A stretch of DNA of 33,150 nt, taken from the IMG/VR virus record IMGVR_UViG_3300030329_000057, positions 1,667-34,816 of that record; one strand, 5' to 3'. Below are positions 13,587-22,700 of this stretch, one piece after another. The position numbers were made by a program, and so were the translations under genes. The notes under the pieces are model-generated. The model was not told where the DNA came from, did no database searches, and worked only from the letters and a program-made list of their open reading frames with translations. This DNA comes from a virus. Position 1 is the first letter of the stretch. Each line of letters opens with the position of its first letter.

Positions 13587-16114
13587 TGGCCTTGATTAGT
13601 TCTCCGGTCCCCAACCTGATCGGAGGAGTCAGCCAGCAACCTGCGGCTCTCCGGTTCCCCGGTCAGGCGGAGGCCCAGGAGAACGCGATGGCTACGGTGG
13701 TCGAGGGGCTGACCAAGAGACCCCCGACAGAACACATAGCCAAGGTCTTCTCCGATGACGCCGGAACCGTGGTTGCCCACACGATCAACCGGGATACCTC
13801 CGAGAGGTACGTGGTTGTCCTGGGTGACCAGAGTGCGCTTGGAGACAACACCGTGCGTGTCTATGACATCGCCGGTAACGTCAAGGCAATCAAGGACAAC
13901 ACTGAAACGACTGGTGACCCGGCGACATCGGACGACTTCACCTACTTGAACTGTGATGATCCCGCTCAGGACCTCAAGGTCCTCACGGTGAATGACTATA
14001 CGTTCATTGTGAACCGCAAGATCACCCCGGCGATGAAGGCGGACCTGACAACCGCCCAGAAGCATCAGGCCATGGTCTCGATTGTCCAAGGTAACTATGC
14101 CACCAAGTACACCGTCAAGGTCACCTATGATGGGTCGTCCTTGACAGTCACCAAGACTACGGCAGACTCGACTAAGGCTGACATCCAGACCACTGAGATT
14201 GCCTCAGACCTGAAGGATGGACTGGATGGTACCACCAGCACCGGATCAGATGGCCTGACGGTCTCTGGCAGCTTGGGGGTTCTCTCCTCAGGCAACGGGT
14301 GGTCTCTTGAGGTCTCCGGGTCTACCCTGCTGATTAAGCGCACAGACACCACCCAAGACTTTGACATCACCCTGGAGGACTCTGTCGGCAACGGGAATGC
14401 CACCCTGGTCAAAGACACCGCCCAGTTGTTCACGGACCTTCCGGTGGTTGCGCCTCACGACTTTGTCACGAAGATCGTGGGAGACCCCGAGTCTGGCGTG
14501 GATGACTACTATGTGAAGTTCATAGCCGACTCCGGGTCGGGCTTTGAGAACGGTACTTGGGAAGAGACCGTGGCTCCTGGGATCAAGCACAAGATCGACC
14601 CGGCGACCATGCCGCATCTCTTGCTGCGGACGGCTGACGGTAACTTCCAGTTCACCCCGGCTGATGGTCATACCTATGACATCTCCGGGACAGACTACAC
14701 GGTCCCCGAGTGGACCTACAGGCAAGCCGGGGACACCACGACCAACCCGGACCCTGGGTTCATCGGGGAACCGATTAACGACATCTTCTTCTTCAAGAAC
14801 CGCCTGGGGTTCCTGGCGGGTGAGAAGGTGATCCTCAGTGAGGCCGCTGAGTTCTTTAACTTCTTCAGGACCACCATCACGTCTCTGTTGGACTCAGCAG
14901 TCATCGACGTGACCGCAGCTCACACGAAGGTCTCCATCCTACGTCATGCGATCCCCTATGTGGAGGTCCTGGTGTTGTTCTCGGATCAGACCCAATTCGT
15001 CTTGAGGTCCGAGGGTCTGTTGACCCCGAAGACCGTGAGCATCACCCCATCGACAGAGTTCGAGTCGGATCGTTATGTTGCTCCTGAAGCTAACGGTGAC
15101 TCAATCTTCTTCGCCACGACCCGAGGGTCTTATGCCGGTATCCGAGAGTACCGGGACGTGTCTAGCCAACGCCTGAGCTTTGAGGCAACCGAGGTCTCGG
15201 CCACGGTGCCTACTTATGTTTCAGGCTCCATCTCTAAGATGGCCTCCTCTACCAAGGAGGATGTACTGGTGATCCAGGCGTCTGGCTCCACGTCAACCTT
15301 GTGGATCTACAAGTTCTTCAACAACGGAGGACAGCGGGTCCAATCGAGCTGGTTCAAGTTCACCTTCACTGATGCCACCATCAAGAACGTGGACTTCATT
15401 GACTCCACGCTGTACCTGCTGGTCCAGAGAACCGAGGGTCTCTTCCTGGAGTCCATGGACTTTGCCCCCGGTCAAGCGGACACCGACAGCACCTTCAAGA
15501 TCGCGCTGGACCGGCGGATCAAGGAGACGGACTGTTCTGCTAGGAACTACGCGCCGTCTACCGACAAGACCACGTTCACCCTGCCGTACAACATCTCCTC
15601 GGGGGCCACCATGCAGGTTGTCTCCAGGGCTACCTCGTCGGTGGAACCGGGGATCAACTACCCGATCACCTCCAGCACCACAAACACCGTGGTTGTCGCG
15701 GGTGATCTGTCGTCCGCCCCCGTGTGGATCGGTGAGAAGTACACCAAGAAATACACATTCACCAAGATCCACCTGCAACAGCCGTCTCAGCGCGGTGGCA
15801 TGGCGGCTGTCTTGAGTGGCCGGTATCAGCTCAGGAATGGCACCCTGTTGTTCGAGGACTCCGGCTACTTCAAGGTGAAGGTCACCCCGAGATACCAGAG
15901 TGCCTATGAGTACCCGTTCACCGGCAGACTCCTAGGGTCTGGTAACAACCTGATTGGCTCCCCGTCCATCGAGGATGGTGTCTTCAAGTTCCCCCTGATG
16001 GGGAAGCACGATGAACTAACGGTAGAAGTGGAGAACGACTCTCCGCTGCCTAGCCGATTACTAGGGGCAGAGTGGGAAGCAAGCTACAACCCCAGAAGCA
16101 CACGCATGGGGTAG
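13586..16114 (+). CDS. Tail tubular protein B (T7 gp12-like nozzle)
   Basis: 842 residues (T7 gp12 has 794). Starts MALISSPVPNLIGGVSQQPAALRFPGQAEAQENA, the family hallmark (PNLxxGVSQQPxxxRxxGQxxxQxN). Later parts include NDIFFFKNRLGFLAGEKVILSEAAEFFNFF and the beta-rich C-terminal half. It forms the tail nozzle that closes the DNA channel and carries the fibres. A Ser/Thr/Asp-rich beta insert around residues 180-270 may account for the extra length. Confidence 0.95.
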   Translation: MALISSPVPNLIGGVSQQPAALRFPGQAEAQENAMATVVEGLTKRPPTEHIAKVFSDDAGTVVAHTINRDTSERYVVVLGDQSALGDNTVRVYDIAGNVKAIKDNTETTGDPATSDDFTYLNCDDPAQDLKVLTVNDYTFIVNRKITPAMKADLTTAQKHQAMVSIVQGNYATKYTVKVTYDGSSLTVTKTTADSTKADIQTTEIASDLKDGLDGTTSTGSDGLTVSGSLGVLSSGNGWSLEVSGSTLLIKRTDTTQDFDITLEDSVGNGNATLVKDTAQLFTDLPVVAPHDFVTKIVGDPESGVDDYYVKFIADSGSGFENGTWEETVAPGIKHKIDPATMPHLLLRTADGNFQFTPADGHTYDISGTDYTVPEWTYRQAGDTTTNPDPGFIGEPINDIFFFKNRLGFLAGEKVILSEAAEFFNFFRTTITSLLDSAVIDVTAAHTKVSILRHAIPYVEVLVLFSDQTQFVLRSEGLLTPKTVSITPSTEFESDRYVAPEANGDSIFFATTRGSYAGIREYRDVSSQRLSFEATEVSATVPTYVSGSISKMASSTKEDVLVIQASGSTSTLWIYKFFNNGGQRVQSSWFKFTFTDATIKNVDFIDSTLYLLVQRTEGLFLESMDFAPGQADTDSTFKIALDRRIKETDCSARNYAPSTDKTTFTLPYNISSGATMQVVSRATSSVEPGINYPITSSTTNTVVVAGDLSSAPVWIGEKYTKKYTFTKIHLQQPSQRGGMAAVLSGRYQLRNGTLLFEDSGYFKVKVTPRYQSAYEYPFTGRLLGSGNNLIGSPSIEDGVFKFPLMGKHDELTVEVENDSPLPSRLLGAEWEASYNPRSTRMG

Positions 16115-16539
16115 TTCTGCCGACCGAGTACGGGGACATCTTGAAGATGTACCACCGGCTTCGGAAGGCAGATGAGGTGGAACTGAGGGCTCATGGGGAG
16201 CCCAATAACTTCCTTGCTCTCTACAAGGCCGTCAAACGCTCTCAGAAGGCTTATACGGTTTGGATCGACCGGATGCCTGCTGCCATCTTTGGTGTCGGCA
16301 GAGCGCCTCAGGATGCGTCTGTGGGAGTCATATGGCTCCTGGGGACGCCCGAGATAGAGACCATCAAGATCCAATTCCTCCGGGAGTCACGCAAGTGGCT
16401 GGAGGAGATGTCACAGGGATATGACCTGCTGACCAATGTTGTCCATGAGGACAACCAACTGCACATCCGCTGGCTGAAGTGGCTGGGGATGTCATTCATC
16501 CGTCATCAACCCCCGTTCGTGGAGTTCGTCAAGATATGA
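16072..16539 (+). CDS. DUF2833-like internal virion protein (T7 gp13-like)
   Basis: 155 residues from GTG 16072, which lies inside the end of the nozzle gene behind a G-rich site; no nearer start in frame is convincing. The core ADEVELRAHGEPNNFLALYKAV…VWIDRMPAAIFGVG…SVGVIWLLGTPEIE…FLRESRKWLEEM…LTNVVHEDNQLHIRWLKWLGMSF is the pattern of DUF2833 proteins, a GNAT-like fold. In T7, gp13 is needed for correct assembly of internal proteins. Acetyltransferase activity is not implied. The next ATG overlaps the stop (ATGA). Confidence 0.8.
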   Translation: MGSKLQPQKHTHGVVLPTEYGDILKMYHRLRKADEVELRAHGEPNNFLALYKAVKRSQKAYTVWIDRMPAAIFGVGRAPQDASVGVIWLLGTPEIETIKIQFLRESRKWLEEMSQGYDLLTNVVHEDNQLHIRWLKWLGMSFIRHQPPFVEFVKI

Positions 16540-17150
16540 TCTTTTCAGGGCTGTTAGCTCCTGCAATTCAGACGGCCATGAGTGCCTCTATGATGCAGAC
16601 GATGTTTGCTATCAGCGCCCTCCAAAGTGCCGTCCAGTTCTTTGGTCAGCAACAGCAGGCCTCCGCCATGGCTGACTACCAGCAGCGGATGTATCAGCAG
16701 AACAAAGAGATCGCGGATCAGGCGGCTGTTGACCAATACCAAGGTCTGGGGACCCGGACTTACCAGGAGCGTGAGGCGGCTGCCCTGGACATTATGAATG
16801 CCTCCAGAGCTGCCAGAGAAGCCATGAGTACCGCCCGAGTCTCCGCTGGTGAAGCTGGTGTCTCTGGGGCGTCTGCCGATGCCCTGCTGCAAGACTTTGA
16901 GAGACGCCAGTTCGAGTACACCTACGGACGCTCTAGGTCCCAAGACTTCCGCGAGCAAGCCTTTGAGGACCAGAAGAAGGGCATTCGGTCCCAACAGCAG
17001 GGTCGCGTCCTGTCCATGCTGCCGAAACCCGTAGAACGTCCCAGCTTCCTCGGGGCTGCCTTGAGGATCGGCGCGGGATACATGGATGCCAAGAGAATGT
17101 TCAGCGTTCCGGTATGGGACGGCAGTAAATACAACCTCCAGTCCTACTAA
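16536..17150 (+). CDS. Internal virion protein B (T7 gp14-like)
   Basis: 204 residues from ATG 16536 (ATGA overlap). It has a hydrophobic N-terminus (GLLAPAIQTAMSASMMQTMFAISALQSAVQFF) followed by a Gln/Ala-rich helical body (QQQQASAMADYQQRMYQQNKEIADQAA) and ARVSAGEAGVSGASADALLQDF. Length (T7 gp14 has 196) and place match. In T7, gp14 is ejected first and forms a channel in the outer membrane. The stop overlaps the next start (TAATG). Confidence 0.87.
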   Translation: MIFSGLLAPAIQTAMSASMMQTMFAISALQSAVQFFGQQQQASAMADYQQRMYQQNKEIADQAAVDQYQGLGTRTYQEREAAALDIMNASRAAREAMSTARVSAGEAGVSGASADALLQDFERRQFEYTYGRSRSQDFREQAFEDQKKGIRSQQQGRVLSMLPKPVERPSFLGAALRIGAGYMDAKRMFSVPVWDGSKYNLQSY

Positions 17151-19747
17151 TGGCCGAACAGCAGTTTCCTCAATACCGCCCGGTACGCCGCAAGCAGGTC
17201 GGCCTGAATCTCCCTGGTGCCTCGGTAACCCCGGCGGCTTCCCCGGTTGACACATACTTCAGGACGAACCTGCCGCAACCGTCGCAGTCCAATGAGTTGC
17301 TGCAATTAGCCGGGGCTCTCGCGCCGTTCTCCAAGTCACTGGGGAACTACCTCCAGTTTGAGATGGAGAACCAGCAGGACGAGGCGAAGATCCAGGCGGA
17401 GATGGATGTCAAGGAGTGGTCTGCTGAACAGGTCAAGGATTTCCTTGAGATGTCCCAGGAGGAGTTGGAAGCCTCTGGTCTCCTGAAAGGTCCCGTGGCT
17501 AGTCGCCCGGATTACTATATCTCCGCCAAGATCAACGCCGGTAAGCGTCTTGGAGACATCGCCCAGCAGGACATCATCGCCAAGCACGGCGAGATGCTGG
17601 CGGATCTGACAGACCCCTCTAAAGAGATCAACATCGCGGAGGCCATCGGGCAGATTCGACAAGAGGTCTTGGGGGAGTTCGGGGAGCTGGGGTTCTACTC
17701 CCAGAAGGGCGCGTCGGCTGCTATTGATCCCCTGATTGACAGCTTGACTAGGAAGACCATTGAGGCAAAACAGCAGAGGGTCGAAGGGGAGAACATTGAG
17801 AACCTGACGGTCGGAGTTACGGAGGCATACACAAGGGCTGCGGCTGATGGCACTATTACGCCGGGTGAGACGCAGATGCTTCTAGGGATCACCCAGGCTC
17901 AACTGCAAAAGTACAAAGCGGTCGGCGGTAAGAAGCCCCAAGACATCCTGTTCGACGCCCTAGAGAGATCGGCTGGTGAACTGGTGGAAGACGGTTCTGA
18001 ATCTGTGGCTGTGGCTCTGATGGAGATGGCTAGGACGACCCTGGGACCCGGCGGTAAACCGCTGGCTAAACCGGGGACCAAGGCGCATGAGCGTCTGCTG
18101 GAGCTTGAGGACCGGATTGAGAAGAGGGCAGAGGAGAACCGGAACAAGGCCCTCCGCTCTGAACTTGACAAGAACAATGCGTTTGAACTCTGGGCTAATG
18201 ACGAGAAGGCTCGAATCATCCGTTCTGGGGAGATGGCCGACGAGGACATCGAAGCCATCCAATCCAAAGCGGTAGAGCTTGGCCTGCTTAGTAGAGACGC
18301 CGAAAACATCCTTTTAGAAATTGAGGACGCTCTTGAGCGGAAAGAAAGATCGGGCGTCGTTTCAGACGAACAAACCCTGCGGCGTATTAGACGGAGGCTT
18401 GCCTCAGGGGATGTCCCGACTGTGGCTGAGTTGTTGGACTTTAATGAAAACGAGATGTTGAGCTGGGCCGACACGGAGAAGTTTATTGAAGAAGCCCAGG
18501 CTATAGCCCCCGGTGAGGTGGAGGCACGGAACCTTCTTACCAAACAAGTAATGACATCTATGGAGAAAGCCGCCTTCCCCGGTGGAATCCAAGCATACCA
18601 TGAGGGCGACCAGCCTTTCCTCCAAGCCCTGCTGAACCGGGCTGGGGGAGAGTTCCTTGAAGAACTTCAAAGAGCCCAACAGTCTGGCGACAGGTCCGCA
18701 GTCGAAGAAGTGTATAAGAATTGGTCAGCCGGGGGTGCGCGAATTAAGGCGCTGACTGATCAAGCGCAGGGCGACGACCGACTACACAAGCGATCCGAAA
18801 ACCTGCCGGAAAACCTTTCTGTCCACCCGCTAGTGGTCAAAGCTCAAAAAGAATGGGAGGGGATTATAGACGATGTCGATGTGGGAGCGGCTAGTCGATC
18901 TAAAGCCCGTAAATTCGGCAAAGACTTATGGAGGGCGGAACTGGCAACGGCGATAAGCAGTGCCACCAAAGAGGCAGAGCGTCCAGGCCAAGTCCCCGGC
19001 CTTGTGGCAGAAAAAATGGAAGCAGCCGGAGAGCGCATGACCGAAGCTATGGAAGTCCACTTCCGGCAGGCTGTGGGTGAGGAGACTCGCGGCATGACAG
19101 TTCTGCAAACGGGCGTTGAGGTAGACGAGGACCTGCTTCCGGGCGAGGAGTTCTGGTTTGAGACTACCCGCTGGAAGTCCCGACGAGAGCGTCTGCGAGA
19201 GCATATGATTGAGTTAAGCCGTCGCGCAAAGGAAGGCGAGGGCAGCGTATCCCATACGGCGCGAGCCCTTAGAAAAGACTTTGAGGAAGAAAACGCAGCC
19301 TTTGATCTTCAAGTCTTAGGCAGTTTCGTTGCCTCTGGAGGGCGCACGTTCCAGAGAGATGCAGGCGGTCCCACCTTTAAGGTGCAACGACAGGGAGTCA
19401 TTTCGTTTTCCGGCGGCAAATGGACTATGGCTGAAGCCCGTGAAGAGATCGGCCTTCTCCACATGGGCACCGGAGTTTCTGCCGAAAAGATCCTTGCTGG
19501 AGAGATGCCGCTCGGCCTGAGGGCTGGCGATCTCCGCCTAGACCTGATGAAAGCCTTCAAGGATCGAGCGGAGTACGACGAGTGGAAGGGAGAGGTAGAC
19601 ACTGCCAGCAACAACGATGACCTAGAGGGTATCTTCAATTCCAAAGCCGGACGCCTTATGCGTCAACTGGACATCCCCGACACTATCGACGGAGAACCCT
19701 CCGCTTCCCTGTTTCTGAAACTTCAAGCACAACTCCTAGAGGACTAA
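17150..19747 (+). CDS. Internal virion protein C (T7 gp15-like)
   Basis: 865 residues (T7 gp15 has 747), starting at the TAATG overlap. Starts MAEQQFPQYRPVRRKQVGLNLPG, then a long, highly charged alpha-helical protein rich in Glu, Lys and Arg with no obvious enzymatic motif. Such length and composition between the gp14 and gp16 counterparts identify it as the core/ejection protein that forms the periplasmic part of the ejection channel. Base and codon use in the middle (about 18290-19400) looks more A/T-rich than the flanks. Confidence 0.85.
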   Translation: MAEQQFPQYRPVRRKQVGLNLPGASVTPAASPVDTYFRTNLPQPSQSNELLQLAGALAPFSKSLGNYLQFEMENQQDEAKIQAEMDVKEWSAEQVKDFLEMSQEELEASGLLKGPVASRPDYYISAKINAGKRLGDIAQQDIIAKHGEMLADLTDPSKEINIAEAIGQIRQEVLGEFGELGFYSQKGASAAIDPLIDSLTRKTIEAKQQRVEGENIENLTVGVTEAYTRAAADGTITPGETQMLLGITQAQLQKYKAVGGKKPQDILFDALERSAGELVEDGSESVAVALMEMARTTLGPGGKPLAKPGTKAHERLLELEDRIEKRAEENRNKALRSELDKNNAFELWANDEKARIIRSGEMADEDIEAIQSKAVELGLLSRDAENILLEIEDALERKERSGVVSDEQTLRRIRRRLASGDVPTVAELLDFNENEMLSWADTEKFIEEAQAIAPGEVEARNLLTKQVMTSMEKAAFPGGIQAYHEGDQPFLQALLNRAGGEFLEELQRAQQSGDRSAVEEVYKNWSAGGARIKALTDQAQGDDRLHKRSENLPENLSVHPLVVKAQKEWEGIIDDVDVGAASRSKARKFGKDLWRAELATAISSATKEAERPGQVPGLVAEKMEAAGERMTEAMEVHFRQAVGEETRGMTVLQTGVEVDEDLLPGEEFWFETTRWKSRRERLREHMIELSRRAKEGEGSVSHTARALRKDFEEENAAFDLQVLGSFVASGGRTFQRDAGGPTFKVQRQGVISFSGGKWTMAEAREEIGLLHMGTGVSAEKILAGEMPLGLRAGDLRLDLMKAFKDRAEYDEWKGEVDTASNNDDLEGIFNSKAGRLMRQLDIPDTIDGEPSASLFLKLQAQLLED

Positions 19748-22700
19748 GTGGCAATACTCTCAGACAACTATTGGGACACGCCGCCCACCCGAGGGTTGCG
19801 CGACACAGAGAAACCTGTAGCCGAGCAACAGGAAGAAGACTTCGGCTTCTTCGACTATGCCGGGGACATCGCGGCGGCACCCTTCAGGGGTATCGCAGGA
19901 GCCGTCGAAGGCATCGCGGAGATCGGCAACATCATCCCCGGTGTTGACTACGACATCGCCGCGAACCTCGGGTTGGGTCAGAGTAAGACCTTCGTTGGCG
20001 GAGCCCTTGAGGGAATCAGCGAGTTTGCCATCGCGTTTGTCCCGGTGGTTGGCTGGGTCGGTCGGGGAGCCAAGGTTGCCCGGATGGGCAAGATGGCCGG
20101 TGGTCTAGAGAAAGCCGCCAAAGCCAAGGGAGCCAAAGGCTGGGCAGCTCGCAGAGGTCAGGAAGCCATCGCGGGTGGTATCGCTGACTTCGGGGTTATG
20201 CAGGGACATGAGGCCAGACTGTCGGATCTCATCGAGCAGTACCCCGGTCTCCAGAACCCGGTCACCGCATTCCTCCAGTCAGACGAGGATGACCCCGAGA
20301 TCGTGGGGCGTCTCAAGGCGGCTGTGGAAGGCCTCGGTGCGGGGATCGTCTTTGATTCCTTCCTGTTGGGCATGAAGGCTCTCCGTAAGGGTAAGCAAGC
20401 GTTCAACGACGGGGTAGCTGAGGGGCTGTCGGAGGAGGTCGCCGGTAAGAATGCGGTAGATGCTGCAAACGGCGTGTACGGAGCCGAGGAAGTCTCCCAG
20501 GTCGCTCGGTCTCTCAATGTCTCCGACGATCAAGCGGTTGGCGTTCTGGGTCTGGCGGATGCCATGGGTCTTGACCGGAACTCCATCGAGTTCACCAGGG
20601 GATCTGAAGCAGGGACCACATCTCTCCGCCAGCTACCTGATGGCCGCGAGGTAGAGACCCGGCAACTGGGGGTATTCTCCTCGCAGTTAGACCGGGCTCT
20701 CAGGGACGCTCCCCAGCGGAAGATGACCAAAGGTCAACTGGAGAAGTACCTCCAGAAGTCCGGGGTCAAAGCTGAAGAGATCGAGTGGTCTGGTCTGAGG
20801 GACATCCTGGATGAGAACCCCAATGTGGATCTCGATGAGGCCATGAAGATGGTCTCGGGGATTCAGGTTGAGGAGGTTGTTCTGGGAAAATCCCGTGAGG
20901 AGATCCAACGAGCCACAGCGGCCAAGAAGCGGATAGCCGAATTAGAAGCTCGGCTGGATCAGGACCAAGCCGCTAAAGAAGTTCAACTAGGCTTTAAGTC
21001 TACGACCGGCGCATCACCCGCACCCCTAACTGACGCGGAATTTCAGGACATACTTGCGGAGATTCGAAGGTTACGGGGGACTCCTGACACTTCCCGGTCC
21101 CCAAAATACCCAGGCTCATCCTACAACCTCCCCGGCGGTGAGAACTACCGGGAGCTGTTGATTACGCTACCTAGGAGGCCTGTATTTGAGGGCCACCCAT
21201 CTGCCGGTAAGCCCTGGGGAGTTGAAGAATTTGAGGGCCGTTGGTACAGCAAGGCTCCTAGTGGGGCACGGACAGGCGGCTATGCCACAATGGAGGAAGC
21301 TGCCGCTAACAGCCGCCTTCAAGAGCAGCAGATCCAGGATTTCAGGAAAGAGGTCCCGCAGGAAGAATTCCAAGGAAGCCACTTCGACGAACCCAACATC
21401 CTGGGACACATCCGGTTTGACGAGCGGGTCGGGGCTGACGGCAAGAAGACCCTGTTCATCCAGGAGATCCAGAGTGACTGGCATCAGGCCGGGAGGAAAG
21501 AGGGGTATGGTCCTGCCTCCCTCCCCGCTGGCTACACAGTCGCTCAGGAAGACTACTATGGCATCGAGGGCCGCTGGGTTACGCGAGACGGAGATGGACT
21601 GGTCGCGTCAACCGGGGCATCCCGCCAAGAAGCCATCGCCAACGCCCCGGCCAACCAGGACGTAGTCCCCGACGCCCCCTTCAAGAAATCATGGCCTGCC
21701 CTGATGATGAAGCGGATGATTGCCTGGGGTGTCGATAACGGATTCGACAGTGTCGCGTGGACCACGGGACGCCAGCAGGTCGAGCGATACGAAGGTGGTC
21801 TCCGGCAGGTTGTTGATGAGATTACCTGGGATGGCACTATTCAGGGGTCAGTCGGGCAAGTAGCCACCCCTAAGGGCCAAAAGCGGGTCCGTGTAAAGAA
21901 ATCTGGAGAAGTCACAGCTTCCTTCCAGATTGACGAGCGTGGTATCGTAGTCCGAGGGGATGGCACATGGAACGACGCCGCAGCCATCGGCAAACCCCTG
22001 GAAGACGTAGTTGGCAAGCGGATGGCCCAGCAGATTCTCGATGACGCCACAGGGACCATCGCGGAAGACGGGATCACCATCGGTGGCCGTGGGATGGAGG
22101 GGTTCTACGACGAGATCCTGGTGAAGATTGCGAATAAACTGGGGAAGAAGCATGGGGCTAAGGTTGGGCAGACTTCCATTCGGACGAATGAAGTGGATGT
22201 CGTAAGAGATATGGAGGGGAACCCCCTAGACGAACTTATTGGGGACGCTATTGACGAAACAGTCCACTCCCTGGATCTCACAGACAACCTCAAGTCCTCC
22301 GTCAAGACCGAGGGCTTCCCGCTGTTCCAACGCGAAGGTCAACCCAAGGGATTCGTCGATTTCCAAGAGGATGGCAAAGCGGTCATCTCGGGCCTGGAGA
22401 ACCCCGATTTCTCCACGGGTGCCCATGAGCTGTCTCACGTTGCCCGGAGGCGTCTCTTCGACCGCACGGTTGACCCTGAGCTTCGCCGTGGTATCTCCGA
22501 CGATGACATCCTGACAGCCGAGAAGTGGGCTGGCGCGAAAGACGGCAAGTGGTCCGTGGAGGCCGAAGAGAAGTTCGCCAGAGGCTTTGAGAAGTACCTC
22601 AGGACCGGCAAGGCTCCGACCAAGGGTCTCCAGGGGATGTTCGACAAGATGGCCGCGTGGATGCGCGAGGTCTATCAGTCGGTCACGGGGTCCTCTATCG

